Assembly: GCA_018268465.1 (NCBI GenBank)
Contig: JAFDWN010000020.1
Location: forward strand, 62,001 to 126,000
Direction of reading: 5' to 3'
Source of the DNA: Actinomycetota bacterium
Lineage (GTDB): Bacteria > Actinomycetota > Actinomycetes > Mycobacteriales > Mycobacteriaceae
Length of the DNA stretch: 64,000 bases
Both the position numbers and the translations under genes were made by a program. Within the stretch, counting starts at the first letter, position 1; each line of letters starts with the position of its first letter. The notes below the pieces were generated by a model that was not told where the DNA came from, made no database searches, and worked only from the letters and a program-made list of their open reading frames with translations. Of this stretch, positions 35,715-45,117 are shown one piece after another.

Positions 35715-36686
35715 ATGGCCGAATCACCCGCCGAGCCGCTGTACGTGTCCCGGCTGCTGACAGATCGTGCGATGGCACACCTGCGATCCCTGGACCTGCC
35801 GCTGCGGCTCGGCGGCGAGGCGCCGCCGAGCAGCGCCGAACTCGAGGCCGGGATAGCCGGCGCCGGCGCGGCCGTCGTCACCGTGACCGAACGCGTCGAC
35901 GCGGCGCTGCTGGCCGTGGCCGGTCCACAGCTGCGGGTCGTCGCGAACATGGCGGTCGGCTACGACAACATCGACATGGACGCGGCCCGCGCGGCGGGGG
36001 TCATGGTCACCAACACCCCCGGCGTGCTCGACGGTGCGACGGCCGATCACACGTTCGCGCTGATCCTGGCCGCTGCGCGCCGCGTCGCCGAGGCCGATCG
36101 GTTCCTGCGGTCCGGGCAGCCGTGGACCTGGGGCCCGCGCATGCTGGTCGGGCTCGACATCAGCGCCGGCGCGACACTGGGCATCCTGGGCTATGGCCGC
36201 ATCGGGCGCGCGCTGGCGCGCCGCGCGCAGGCATTCGACATGCGGGTGCACGCGACCGCGCGCAGCCGCTCACCCGGCACCGTGGAGGACGGGGTGACCT
36301 TCGTCGACACCGCCACCCTGCTGGCAGACAGCGACGTGATCAGCGTGCTCACCCCGCTCACACCGCAGACCCGTCACCTGATCGACGCCGCGGCATTCGC
36401 CGCGATGAAACCCACCGCGTACCTGGTCAACACCGCGCGCGGCGGAGTGGTCGACGAGGAGGCGCTGATCGCCGCGCTGCGCACGGGCCGGATCCGGGGG
36501 GCCGCACTGGACGTGTTCGAGAACGAACCCACCGTCGACCCTAGACTGCTTGACGTGCCCAACCTCGTCCTCACCCCGCACATCGGCAGCGCGGGGGAAC
36601 ACACCCGCGATGCGATGGCCGTCCTCGCGATCGACAACGCCGCCGCCGTCCTCGCCGGCCGCCCGCCACTGACACCGGTCGCATGA
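35715..36686 (+). CDS. D-2-hydroxyacid dehydrogenase (glyoxylate/hydroxypyruvate reductase type)
   Basis: A 323-residue NAD(P)H-dependent enzyme. The Rossmann motif LGILGYGRIGRALARRAQ lies at about residue 155, the catalytic Arg in NTARGGVVDEEAL, Glu in DVFENEPTVDPRL and His in LTPHIGSAGEHTR. The family reduces glyoxylate or hydroxypyruvate to glycolate or D-glycerate. The 4-bp overlap with a glycerate kinase gene strongly supports D-glycerate as product. ATG at 35715 was chosen; the 43-codon upstream extension lacks family character. It might be under the palindrome at 35578. Confidence 0.92.
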   Translation: MAESPAEPLYVSRLLTDRAMAHLRSLDLPLRLGGEAPPSSAELEAGIAGAGAAVVTVTERVDAALLAVAGPQLRVVANMAVGYDNIDMDAARAAGVMVTNTPGVLDGATADHTFALILAAARRVAEADRFLRSGQPWTWGPRMLVGLDISAGATLGILGYGRIGRALARRAQAFDMRVHATARSRSPGTVEDGVTFVDTATLLADSDVISVLTPLTPQTRHLIDAAAFAAMKPTAYLVNTARGGVVDEEALIAALRTGRIRGAALDVFENEPTVDPRLLDVPNLVLTPHIGSAGEHTRDAMAVLAIDNAAAVLAGRPPLTPVA

Positions 36687-37807
36687 AGATCGTCCTCGCC
36701 CCGGACTCGTTCAAAGAGTCGATGAGCGCCGGGGAGGCGGTCGCGGCCCTGCGCGACGGCGTCCTGTCGGTGATCCCCGACGCCGAATGGGTCGGCGTAC
36801 CGATGGCCGACGGCGGCGAAGGCACCGTCGAGGCAGTGGTGGACGCCCTCGACGGTGACTACGTCTCCGTGGACGCCCAGGACGCGCTCGGGCGTCCGAT
36901 CGTCGCCAAATACGGCTATATCGCCGACCGCAACCTGGCGGTGATCGAGGTCGCCGCCGCCGCCGGAATCGAGCTGATCGCGCCCAAGGACCGGGACGTG
37001 TTGCGGGCCAGCAGCTTCGGCGTGGGCCAGTTGATCTCCTCGGCGCTGGACCACGGTGCCACCGAATTCTTGGTGGGCCTCGGCGGCTCTGCCACCAACG
37101 ATGCCGGGACCGGAATGCTCACGGCACTCGGGGCGGTGTTCAGCGATGCCGACGGCAACCCGCTGCCGCCCGGCGGAGCAGCACTCGGGCAGTTGAGTGG
37201 CATCGACCTCGACGGACTCGATCCGCGACTGGATTCCGTCCGCATCCGCCTGGCCTGCGACGTCACCGCTCCCCTGTTGGGACCGTCGGGGGCCAGCGCG
37301 GTGTTCGGCCCGCAGAAGGGCGCCACCCCCGCCGACGTCGAACGGCTCGAATCCGCGCTGGCCCGGTTGGTGACGGTGGCCTCCGCGGCCCGCGGAGAGG
37401 TGAAATCGGTGGTGCCCGGCGCGGGCGCGGCGGGCGGACTCGGGTTCGCGTTCCTCGAATTCCTCGGCGCGGAAAGCAAACCCGGCGTCGAGGAGGTCGC
37501 CGAAACCGTGGGCCTCGAAGAGGCGGTGCGCGGCGCGGACTGGGTGTTCACCGGCGAAGGCAGCGTGGACGCGCAGACGGTGATGGGAAAGACGCCGTTC
37601 GGTGTCGCACAGGTGGCCAGGGGCAGCGGCGCCCGAGTGGTGATCTTCGCCGGACGTGTCGCACCCGACGCCGAGGTCCTGCTGGAGCACGGTGTGGACC
37701 GGTTGGTCGCCATCACCGCCGAGGGCACTCCGATCGAGCAGGCGCTGCGTGAAGGTGCGCAATCACTGACACGCGCCGCCGCGCAGGTGTGCCGCGAGTT
37801 GGGCTAG
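36683..37807 (+). CDS. glxK: Glycerate kinase (GlxK/GarK family)
   Basis: A 374-residue glycerate 2-kinase-type enzyme. It opens with KIVLAPDSFKESMSAGEA and has MADGGEGTVEAV, GLGGSATNDAGTGML (nucleotide/substrate loop), VFGPQKGA and TGEGSVDAQTVMGKTPFGVA. It phosphorylates glycerate so carbon from glyoxylate or hydroxypyruvate enters lower glycolysis. ATGA overlap with the dehydrogenase gene makes a two-gene operon. The length is standard. A weak GCCGAG/CTCGGC stem at 37834-37856 may terminate both this and the convergent SDR gene. Confidence 0.95.
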   Translation: MKIVLAPDSFKESMSAGEAVAALRDGVLSVIPDAEWVGVPMADGGEGTVEAVVDALDGDYVSVDAQDALGRPIVAKYGYIADRNLAVIEVAAAAGIELIAPKDRDVLRASSFGVGQLISSALDHGATEFLVGLGGSATNDAGTGMLTALGAVFSDADGNPLPPGGAALGQLSGIDLDGLDPRLDSVRIRLACDVTAPLLGPSGASAVFGPQKGATPADVERLESALARLVTVASAARGEVKSVVPGAGAAGGLGFAFLEFLGAESKPGVEEVAETVGLEEAVRGADWVFTGEGSVDAQTVMGKTPFGVAQVARGSGARVVIFAGRVAPDAEVLLEHGVDRLVAITAEGTPIEQALREGAQSLTRAAAQVCRELG

Positions 37808-37855
37808 CGGCCAGTCGGGCATGCGACCATCCCGCCGAGTGCGCGCACGGCTCGG

Positions 37856-38797
37856 CTACCGCACCGCGAACGGCATACCGACGAGTTGTTCGGACAGGCT
37901 CCAGAGCCGGGCGGCCTCGGCCATGTCACGGGCTGGCGCATAGACCTCCTGCTCGGCGGGAGCACCCGTCAGATGTTGAAACCCCTTCGGCCCATAGAAC
38001 TTTCCTCCTTCGGCCGCGGGGTTGGTTGCCGCATAGAGGGCGGGCAACATACCTTGGTCGACGGTCTGCGTGAGGAGACCGGTGCGGGCCAGGGACCGGA
38101 TCACGCGGACCGAGACCGTGTCGGTCGTGCGACCCATATGAGGTTGAGCGGCAAGCAGGTTGGTCGCGGTGACGCCGGGGTGCGCGGCATTGCTGGTGAT
38201 GCCCCAGCCGCCGTGGTCGCTGCGCCGGTTGAGCTCCAGAGCGAACATCAGGTTGGCGATCTTGGACTGGCTGTAGGCCCGTGCGGCCGAGTAGGACTTC
38301 TCGAAGTTCGGATCGTCCCAATTGATCGCGTTGGAACGCGCAGAGATGCTCGATTGGGTGGTGACCCGCGCATTGCCTGCGCGTAGTAGGGGCAACAGCC
38401 GCGCGGTCAGTGCGAAATGTCCCAGATGATTGGTGCCCCACTGAAGTTCGAACCCGTCGACGGTGGTCTGACGGCTGGGCGGGTTCATCACTCCGGCGTT
38501 GTTGATCAGGATGTGGATCGGCCGCCCTTCGGCGAGCAGCTCACCGGCCAGGTCGGCGACCGATTGCAGCGACGACAGATCCAGTCGACGGGTGCCGACC
38601 CCCGCACCTGGCACCGCGTCGCGGATGCGATCGAGGGCTGACCGGCCCTTCTCGGCGTTGCGCACCGGCAGGATGACCTCCGCGCCCGCCGCGGCCAGCC
38701 GACCCGCCAACCCGAATCCGATACCGTCGCTGGCGCCCGTCACGATGGCCAGCCGGCCGCCCAGGTCCGGCACGATCACATCTGTCTTGCGGGCCAT
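37856..38797 (-). CDS. SDR-family oxidoreductase (retinol dehydrogenase/WWOX-like)
   Basis: A 313-residue short-chain dehydrogenase: [16 protein letters not shown] cofactor loop, [20 protein letters not shown] and catalytic YSQSK (Tyr about 190). The layout, including [10 protein letters not shown] and a C-terminal KFYGPKG block, matches the broad group of mycobacterial SDRs annotated as light-dependent protochlorophyllide reductase- or retinol dehydrogenase-like. Its substrate is unknown. ATG at 38797 has GAGGAG nine bases upstream. It is divergent from an MmyB-type regulator, which probably controls it. Confidence 0.9.
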   Translation of the reverse strand: MARKTDVIVPDLGGRLAIVTGASDGIGFGLAGRLAAAGAEVILPVRNAEKGRSALDRIRDAVPGAGVGTRRLDLSSLQSVADLAGELLAEGRPIHILINNAGVMNPPSRQTTVDGFELQWGTNHLGHFALTARLLPLLRAGNARVTTQSSISARSNAINWDDPNFEKSYSAARAYSQSKIANLMFALELNRRSDHGGWGITSNAAHPGVTATNLLAAQPHMGRTTDTVSVRVIRSLARTGLLTQTVDQGMLPALYAATNPAAEGGKFYGPKGFQHLTGAPAEQEVYAPARDMAEAARLWSLSEQLVGMPFAVR

Positions 38798-38845
38798 GAA
38801 GTTCTCCTCACTCGTCGTCGTACTCCGTGAACTCCACGCTGCCAG

Positions 38846-38936
38846 GATCCCCGGATCGCATTCAGGGGGCAGTTATCCACTGATCGACGGTCCCCCCGTC
38901 GGCTCCGTCGCATCCGGGGATCGGCGGTCCCCGGAT
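38846..38936. promoter_or_regulatory. Three copies of a TCCCCGGAT element in the divergent promoter region
   Basis: GATCCCCGGAT (38846-38856), its inverse ATCCGGGGATC (38912-38922) and GGTCCCCGGAT (38926-38936) share TCCCCGGAT. They lie in the 188-bp gap between the SDR and the MmyB-like regulator gene and are candidates for regulator binding. A short GACGG/CCGTC stem (38886-38900) sits between them. Confidence 0.4.
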
Positions 38937-38985
38937 GAGCGGAGCCTTCCCCGCCCGGGTCCTCCTGCCCGACCATCGAGCCGTG

Positions 38986-39861
38986 ATGTCCTCAGGGATC
39001 GATCTCGCCCAGGTGTCCGATCTGCTGCGCACGCGCAGGCGGGCATTGCAGCCGGAGGACGTGGGGCTGTCTCGAGGCCCGCGGCGACGCACGCCGGGAC
39101 TGCGCCGTGAGGAGGCCGCCGCCCTGTGTTCGATGTCGGCTGCGTACTACAGCCGGTTGGAACGCCACCGATCCGAACGGCACCGTGGGCCGCGCCCGTC
39201 GCCTGTCATGCTGGCCGGCATCGCGCGCGGCCTGCGGTTCACCCGCGCCGGCCGTGACCAACTGTTCGCCGCCGCCGGCTATGCCATCGACGATCACAGG
39301 GAGTTGGCTCATCTGGATGCCGGGGTGATGCACGTACTCGGCAGGCTTTCCGACACGCCGGCCGTGGCCATCGACCCTCTCGGCGAGGTGCTGTATCAGA
39401 CGCCTTCGGCGCGAACACTGTTCGGCGATCTGACCGGCTACACGGGGTGGGCGCGAAGTACGTACCACCGGTGGTTCACCGACCCCGCGGAACGGCGGCG
39501 CCACCCCGCCGGCGAACACCTCCTCATCGGCGCCGAGATCGCCGCCGACCTGCACCACACCCTGGCCCATCGCCATGACCACGCTGCGGCAACGGATCTC
39601 GTGCGCCTGCTACTGCACCGCAGTGACGAGTTCGCCGAACTCTGGCGACGCGCACCCGCAGGTGTCCAGCCCGCCAGGCAGTGTCGTATCGTGCACCCCG
39701 AACTCGGCCTCATCGACCTGCAGCGGGAGACGTTCTCCTGCGTGGATGCCGGCCAGCGCGTGGTGATCTACCTGGCCGTCCCCGGCTCGGACAGCCACAC
39801 CAAACTCGACCTGTCGGCCGTCGTGGGCCACCACCGTTTCGACGGCGGCCACGAGGGCTGA
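38986..39861 (+). CDS. MmyB-type helix-turn-helix regulator
   Basis: A 291-residue regulator. An N-terminal xre-like HTH (about 10-85: LRTRRRALQPEDVGL, PGLRREEAAALCSMSAAYYSRLE) is followed by the MmyB ligand-binding domain (about 110-285: DTPAVAIDPLGEVLYQTPSA, CRIVHPELGLIDLQRETF). In related proteins this domain may bind fatty acids or other hydrophobic ligands. ATG at 38986 (or GTG one codon earlier) fits the conserved start. It is divergent to the SDR gene and convergent, 4 bp apart, with a paralogue. Confidence 0.9.
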   Translation: MSSGIDLAQVSDLLRTRRRALQPEDVGLSRGPRRRTPGLRREEAAALCSMSAAYYSRLERHRSERHRGPRPSPVMLAGIARGLRFTRAGRDQLFAAAGYAIDDHRELAHLDAGVMHVLGRLSDTPAVAIDPLGEVLYQTPSARTLFGDLTGYTGWARSTYHRWFTDPAERRRHPAGEHLLIGAEIAADLHHTLAHRHDHAAATDLVRLLLHRSDEFAELWRRAPAGVQPARQCRIVHPELGLIDLQRETFSCVDAGQRVVIYLAVPGSDSHTKLDLSAVVGHHRFDGGHEG

Positions 39862-39865
39862 GAGG

Positions 39866-40762
39866 TCACGGGTGTGAACCGCCGGCGACCCGCTGGCTCT
39901 CCGCCTGCCATGCCGGGTCGACGTCGTCGCGCAGGTACGCCTGCGGGTCTGCGCCCAGCGCGGCGAGCTTGGCGTGGCTCGGTGTTCCCGGGTCCGCGGT
40001 GAAGACCAACAGCGTGTGCAACTGCGCCACATCCAGAAGGGTCTGGCAGTGCAGCTCCAGCAGTCCGAGTTTCGGATGCACGATGCGCTTGCTCAGCTCG
40101 TGCGGATGGCCGACATCGTGCTGCTTCCACAGCTCGGCGAACTCGGCGCTGCGGCGCAGCAGATCCTCGACGAGCTGCGCCGCCCGCGACCCGGCTCCGT
40201 CGCGGGCGTAGGCCATCCTGGCGCTGGCCACGTAGGACCGGGCGAGCGCTGCGTGGTCCTCGACCGGGTACATCGCGCGGGTCCGGTCGTCGGTGAACCA
40301 GCGGTACCCCACGCTGCGGGCGAAACCCCGATAGGACGTCTGGTCACCCAGCAGCGCCCGCGCCGGGGCGGTCTGCACCAACGCCTCCCCCAGCGCCGAC
40401 ACCACCTGCGCCGGTGTGTCCTGCAGGCGGTCCAGGATCCGCAGCACGGCCGGACTGACATGCTCACCGACGGCGGTGCGGGCCGGCGCGTTATGCCCGG
40501 CCAGCCGGAACAGGTGATCGCGTTCGTCCAGACTCAACCGCAGCGCCCTGGCCAACGACGCCAGCACCTCCACCGAGGGCTGCGGGCCGCGCCGCTGCTC
40601 CATCCGGCAGTAGTAGTCCGTCGAGATCAGTGCCAGCGCCGCGACCTCTTCGCGGCGCAAGCCCCTGGTGCGCCGCCGGGATCCGGCGGGCAACCCCACG
40701 TCCGCAGGTGCCAGCGACTCGCGTCGGGTCCGCAGGAAGTCGGCAAGCTGCGTCTGGTCCAT
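39866..40762 (-). CDS. Second MmyB-type helix-turn-helix regulator
   Basis: A 298-residue paralogue of the preceding regulator with the same order of domains: HTH (LADFLRTRRESLAPADVGLP, RGLRREEVAALALISTDYYCRMEQ) and MmyB domain (DTPAQVVSALGEALVQTAPA, KRIVHPKLGLLELHCQTL). ATG at 40762 was chosen because the conserved HTH begins there. It converges tail-to-tail with the first copy (4-bp gap) and is upstream of nothing obvious on its own strand; the amine oxidase operon ends 108 bp from its start. Which genes it controls is unknown. Confidence 0.9.
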   Translation of the reverse strand: MDQTQLADFLRTRRESLAPADVGLPAGSRRRTRGLRREEVAALALISTDYYCRMEQRRGPQPSVEVLASLARALRLSLDERDHLFRLAGHNAPARTAVGEHVSPAVLRILDRLQDTPAQVVSALGEALVQTAPARALLGDQTSYRGFARSVGYRWFTDDRTRAMYPVEDHAALARSYVASARMAYARDGAGSRAAQLVEDLLRRSAEFAELWKQHDVGHPHELSKRIVHPKLGLLELHCQTLLDVAQLHTLLVFTADPGTPSHAKLAALGADPQAYLRDDVDPAWQAESQRVAGGSHP

Positions 40763-40851
40763 CAGCCCATTGTCACCAGGTGTACAGCGGGCTGCCAGGG
40801 ACCGCCGGACCCCCGGCGAGGCCATCGCCGGCGCGGGGCCTCACGGGAGAG

Positions 40852-40870
40852 CCGGCGGCCCCGCCGCCGG
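40852..40870 (-). terminator. Terminator hairpin of the amine oxidase operon
   Basis: CCGGCGGC (40852-40859) and GCCGCCGG (40863-40870) are perfect 8-bp arms with a 3-base loop, directly abutting the amine oxidase stop codon. It is a strong GC stem without a T-run. Confidence 0.6.
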
Positions 40871-42847
40871 TCAGTGGTGGTGGCAGGCCTTCGGCGGTGA
40901 CGGCGGGAGGTCCAGGGCGGGGTTGCCGTCGAAAAATCCGAGCGGTTTGAGGTGGAATCCGATGTAGGCGCAGGGCATCACCGGCCAGTCCTCCGGCCGC
41001 ACGATGTGGTGTGCGCCGACGGTGTACCACAGCACGACGTCGGTGTCTTCCAGCGCCGCATCGTCGGCGACGAACTGCGGCAGTCCCTGCGCCTCGGCGC
41101 ACTGGTACATGTAGTCGCCCGCGGCGAACATCTCCTTCTGGTCGTATTTGGTCACCCACAGGTTGTGCTGTACGAACCGCGCGCGGTCGTAGATGTAGGA
41201 ACCCTCCTGCACCATCACCGGAACCACTTCGCGCGGGACCAGTTTGTAGGCGACGGGGCTGCCGACCTCGTTGACCTTGGACGGGTTGGCGACCTTCCAG
41301 TACCGGCCGGTGGTGAACTCCCAGTCCCGGCCGCCCTCGGCTTCGGAGGCCACCAGGGTGTCGCGCGTGATCCACGCGTTGTGATGCGGGTTGCGCTCGG
41401 GATCGGGCTCGGGGATCGAATCCACCTCGTAGACGCTGTTTCCCGGCCCGTCGATGTTCATGTCCAGCCGGAAGTTGAAGAAGTGCTGGTGATTGGGACC
41501 GTAGATGCCGGGCGCCACCATCTTGCCCCAACGCGGGCTCTCGCCTTCGGGCACCGAGCCGGTCGTCAGCACACCGGTCAGTTTCACCTCGACTTCGATG
41601 GACGCGTCGTTGTAGAAGTACCAGAAGAATCCGTACTCGTAGTTGCCGACCGTGCAGATCATCGAGACCACCAGCCGCCGCGACCGCCTGACCTCGACCT
41701 CTTCGGTACGGAAGTCGGTGTGCTTCCAGGAGATTCCGTAGTCCTCCTCGTGCATGCAGATGGCGTTGGGAATCGTCACGGCGTTACCGTCGGAATCGTT
41801 GACGGTGGCGTCGAAGTAGAAGATCTCACCGAGGCAGTCGCAACCCAGGGTCAGCGGATTGGCCGAGAAGCCCATCCCCACCTCACCCATGTCGAAAACA
41901 TTCTTGTTCCAGTGCGTCGGCGACGAGTCGCCGTAGGGCACCACCATCTCCGAGAGCGACGCGCGGTACATGATCGGCCGCTGCACACCGCGGTCGGTGT
42001 AGGTCACCTCGTGCAGGACGATCCCCTCGCGCGGATTGAACCCCACCCGCAGTGACCACTTCTGCCAGGTGACGTTCCAGCCGTCGACGGTGAAGCTCGG
42101 CCCGTCGGGCTGGGTGATCTCGATCGGCTTCACGTCGGGACGGAACTCGCTGAATGCGGGCCGGTTGTCCGGGTCGAACATGAATTCCGCGGAGTAGTTG
42201 CCCGCCTTGGGCGGTAGTGGCACCACACCGTGGTCCTCGACGCCGACGACCTCCATGGTGTCGAGGTTGAAGGTGACGATCAGCCCTTCCACGGGCCGGG
42301 CGTACCCGTGCTCCCCCGCCGCGGCCCGCATGAAGGTCAACGGACGGCAGATCAGCGGCGAATTCTCGTAGGCGTCACCCGAACCGTAGTATCCGGCGGG
42401 CCACGGATCGATCATGGCCAGGTCGAAATCGGTGACACCGCGTATGCGCATCGCCTCCTGCCAGCGCGGATCTTCCCGGACCTTCTCCTCCACCCCCGTC
42501 ATGTGTTCGACGAGGTAGGACGGGAACTTGCCCGGGATCGGCGTCCACGAATCGATCACCCCGGCCGACAGGTCGACGATCGCCTCGTAGATCATCTTCG
42601 CCGCCGCGTCGTACATCGTGACGAACGCCTGCCGCGGCACCGGAACCGCGGCGTCGAAGGTGAGTTCGGGGGTCTTGGCCGGCTCCGCCAGCTGAATCAT
42701 GACGAACTTCAGTGTGGGAGTGCCGTATTCGGAATCGGAGATGATGCGCGCCGCATCCTCGATCTCGGCGCCGGTCAGCGGATCCAGTGGATAGCGGATT
42801 GAATCACCGGTGCCCGGTGTGCTCAATACGGTGCTGTCCATGGTCAT
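40871..42847 (-). CDS. Copper-containing primary amine oxidase
   Basis: A 658-residue quinoprotein oxidase that deaminates a primary amine to an aldehyde, ammonia and hydrogen peroxide. The cofactor-precursor Tyr lies in VGNYEYGF (N-Y-D/E-Y motif), the catalytic Asp in NVFDMGE, copper ligands in GPNHQHFF and in GAHHIVRPEDWP. The length matches bacterial tyramine/phenylethylamine oxidases. No signal peptide is seen, so it is probably cytosolic. The C-terminus ends Cys-His-His-His, an unusual potential metal site. It begins with MTMD, overlaps the permease stop (ATGA) and has GGAGGAG upstream. The substrate amine probably enters through the adjacent permease. Confidence 0.95.
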   Translation of the reverse strand: MTMDSTVLSTPGTGDSIRYPLDPLTGAEIEDAARIISDSEYGTPTLKFVMIQLAEPAKTPELTFDAAVPVPRQAFVTMYDAAAKMIYEAIVDLSAGVIDSWTPIPGKFPSYLVEHMTGVEEKVREDPRWQEAMRIRGVTDFDLAMIDPWPAGYYGSGDAYENSPLICRPLTFMRAAAGEHGYARPVEGLIVTFNLDTMEVVGVEDHGVVPLPPKAGNYSAEFMFDPDNRPAFSEFRPDVKPIEITQPDGPSFTVDGWNVTWQKWSLRVGFNPREGIVLHEVTYTDRGVQRPIMYRASLSEMVVPYGDSSPTHWNKNVFDMGEVGMGFSANPLTLGCDCLGEIFYFDATVNDSDGNAVTIPNAICMHEEDYGISWKHTDFRTEEVEVRRSRRLVVSMICTVGNYEYGFFWYFYNDASIEVEVKLTGVLTTGSVPEGESPRWGKMVAPGIYGPNHQHFFNFRLDMNIDGPGNSVYEVDSIPEPDPERNPHHNAWITRDTLVASEAEGGRDWEFTTGRYWKVANPSKVNEVGSPVAYKLVPREVVPVMVQEGSYIYDRARFVQHNLWVTKYDQKEMFAAGDYMYQCAEAQGLPQFVADDAALEDTDVVLWYTVGAHHIVRPEDWPVMPCAYIGFHLKPLGFFDGNPALDLPPSPPKACHHH

Positions 42848-44364
42848 TTGGTCGTCTCCTCCGATTCTTTGGTGAGGTCGAACACCGCGAGGTGCGCCAG
42901 CGCGTCTTCCTGGCTGGTCTTGTGCGCCGAGCGTCGGCCGAAGAAGTAGACCACGACACCCAGCGCCACCATCGCAAGGCTGATGCTGCCCACCCACATC
43001 ATCCACTCGGCATCCCCGACACCCGAGCTCGCGAGCCACGACTTGGCGAACGAGTAATAGATGCCGCCGATGGTGCCGATCGTGCCGACGATCACGGTGA
43101 TCCAGACGCCGACCATGCCGCCGGGGATACGCCAGAACGTCTCGTTCTCATAGCGATCCGCGTACTTCTTGCGGGCGATCACCACCGGGAACAGGAAGAA
43201 GAAGCCCGAGATCAACCACACGGTGGACAGCCCGCCCTGCAGGAAGATGGTGGTGTTGACCAGACTGCTCTGCGAGTACAGTCCGACCAGGATCAGCGAC
43301 GAGATGACACCCTGGATCAGGATGGCGGACACCGGATTCCGGGTGCGCGGATTGAGGTGGGTGAAGATGCGCGGCAGATGGCGCTCCAGGCCCGAGACGA
43401 AGATCAGCCGGGAGTAGGCGACCTGGTAGGTCATCAACGCCACGACGATGATGAGGGCCAGTACCACTGCGCAGACTTCCATCAAGCCGGGGAAGCCGGC
43501 GACGTCCAGCATGCCGATGACACCCGTGACGGCGTCGATCTCGTCGGTGGGCAGCGCCATCATCGTGCCGAGGGTCGTCAGCAGGTAGATGGCCACCAGC
43601 GCCGCCGATCCCCACAGGATCATCCGCGGTCCACTCTTGCGCACCGACAGGAACTCCGCACCCATGTTGTACGGAGTCTCGACGCCGAGCAGGTACAGCA
43701 GCACCGTGCCGTAGAGGAAGCCCGCCACGGCGAAGTTGGGAATCGTGGCGTCATGCCAGTTGAACGGTGTCGCGGAGCCGTTCTTGATGGCGAACAGCAG
43801 CCCCGAGATGAAGATGGTGAGCGCGAGCGCGCCGAACACGACGAAGACGACGTTCATGATTCGCTGGCTGGCCGCGAGTTTCGCCAACGCCAGCCCGATC
43901 ACCGTCCACAAGATGACCAGCTGCAGGATGACGCTCGTCGTCACGCCCAGTTCGGCGTGGAATGCCAGCAGCAGGAACGACAGCACCACCGCCGGCGACG
44001 ACGCGGCGTTGAGGATCACCGGCACCCACGACAGGTAGCCGCCGATGAAGCCCCACGTCTCACCCATCGTGCGGGTGGCCCAGATGTAGACACCACCCTG
44101 GCCGGGCCACAGGTTGCCGAGTTCGACGACCGCCATACCGGCCGGGACGAGGAAGGTGAGGATGCCGAGCACCCACATCGGGATGGCGGTCCATCCTCCC
44201 GTGGCCATCACCGACGACCCGGTGATCCAGCAGATGATGAAGACGTAGGCGGCGGTGAGGCCGAAGGTGCTCATCACCTTCGGCAGGATCTGCTCCGGCA
44301 CCAGCTCGGTCGTCATGAGCTTGTCGCGGTCGGAGGGCGGTGCGGCCTCGAGTTCTTGTGTCAT
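42844..44364 (-). CDS. APC-superfamily amino acid/amine permease
   Basis: A 506-residue membrane protein with about 12 transmembrane segments. It shows the APC consensus region VELGNLWPGQGGVYIWATRTMG and WGFIGGYLSWVPV in the first helices and a soluble charged tail of about 25 residues. It should import an amine or amino acid by proton or cation symport. Overlap with the amine oxidase start and a 25-bp gap after the ABC ATPase place it in the middle of a five-gene operon. The substrate is inferred to be the oxidase's amine. Confidence 0.9.
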   Translation of the reverse strand: MTQELEAAPPSDRDKLMTTELVPEQILPKVMSTFGLTAAYVFIICWITGSSVMATGGWTAIPMWVLGILTFLVPAGMAVVELGNLWPGQGGVYIWATRTMGETWGFIGGYLSWVPVILNAASSPAVVLSFLLLAFHAELGVTTSVILQLVILWTVIGLALAKLAASQRIMNVVFVVFGALALTIFISGLLFAIKNGSATPFNWHDATIPNFAVAGFLYGTVLLYLLGVETPYNMGAEFLSVRKSGPRMILWGSAALVAIYLLTTLGTMMALPTDEIDAVTGVIGMLDVAGFPGLMEVCAVVLALIIVVALMTYQVAYSRLIFVSGLERHLPRIFTHLNPRTRNPVSAILIQGVISSLILVGLYSQSSLVNTTIFLQGGLSTVWLISGFFFLFPVVIARKKYADRYENETFWRIPGGMVGVWITVIVGTIGTIGGIYYSFAKSWLASSGVGDAEWMMWVGSISLAMVALGVVVYFFGRRSAHKTSQEDALAHLAVFDLTKESEETTK

Positions 44365-44389
44365 TGATGTGTCTCCCAGAACGGTTGGG

Positions 44390-45109
44390 TCACTTGATGA
44401 TTTGTCCGTCTTTCATGCGGACGACACGGCTCGCTTCGTCGGCCACCGTGGGGTCGTGGGTGCTCGCGACCACGGTGACGCCCAGCGTCGAACACAGGTC
44501 GCGCAGCATGCGCACCACCGTCTCCCCCGTCCGGTGGTCGAGGTTGGCCGTCGGCTCGTCGGCCAGGACGAGCGTCGGGTTGGAGATCAGCGACCGCGCG
44601 ATGGCGGTGCGCTGCTGCTCCCCTCCGGACATCTTGGTCGGCTGGTGGTGAATCCGGTGACTCAGACCGACCAGCTCGAGAAGTTCGACTGCCCTCTTGC
44701 GCAGCGCTTTACGGTCGTAGGGTTCGAACATCAGCGGCAGCTCGACGTTCTCCACCGCAGACAGGAACGGGATCAGGTTGTAGCTCTGGAAGATGAAACC
44801 GATGGTGTCGTGCCGCAGCGCGGCGAACTGGCTTTCGGTGAGCCGCGCCGTGTCCTGCCCGGCGACCGTCACCGTGCCCTTGGTCGGGCGGTCGAGGCCG
44901 CCGATGATGTTGAGCAGTGTGGACTTGCCGCTGCCGCTGGGTCCCATCAGACAGACGAATTCGCCCGGCATCACGGTCAGATCCGCGGCCACCAGCGCTT
45001 TGACCACTTCGTCGCCGAGTTTGTGCAGCTTCCACACGTCACTGATGGCGATGACCGGTGCGGCCGCCTGCGTGTCGACGGCCGGGGCGTTCTCTTCGAG
45101 GGCGGTCAT
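44390..45109 (-). CDS. ABC transporter ATP-binding protein (MacB/LolD type)
   Basis: A 239-residue ATPase: Walker A GPSGSGKST, Q-loop FIFQSYNLIPF, signature MSGGEQQR, Walker B TLVLADEPTANLD and H-loop STHD. It belongs to the MacB/LolD/FtsE family that works with FtsX-fold permeases in mechanotransmission or export rather than import. The two permease genes upstream (8-bp gap) complete the transporter. Role in an amine oxidase operon is unexplained; export of a product or toxic aldehyde is speculative. Confidence 0.93.
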   Translation of the reverse strand: MTALEENAPAVDTQAAAPVIAISDVWKLHKLGDEVVKALVAADLTVMPGEFVCLMGPSGSGKSTLLNIIGGLDRPTKGTVTVAGQDTARLTESQFAALRHDTIGFIFQSYNLIPFLSAVENVELPLMFEPYDRKALRKRAVELLELVGLSHRIHHQPTKMSGGEQQRTAIARSLISNPTLVLADEPTANLDHRTGETVVRMLRDLCSTLGVTVVASTHDPTVADEASRVVRMKDGQIIK

Positions 45110-45117
45110 GGTTGAGG

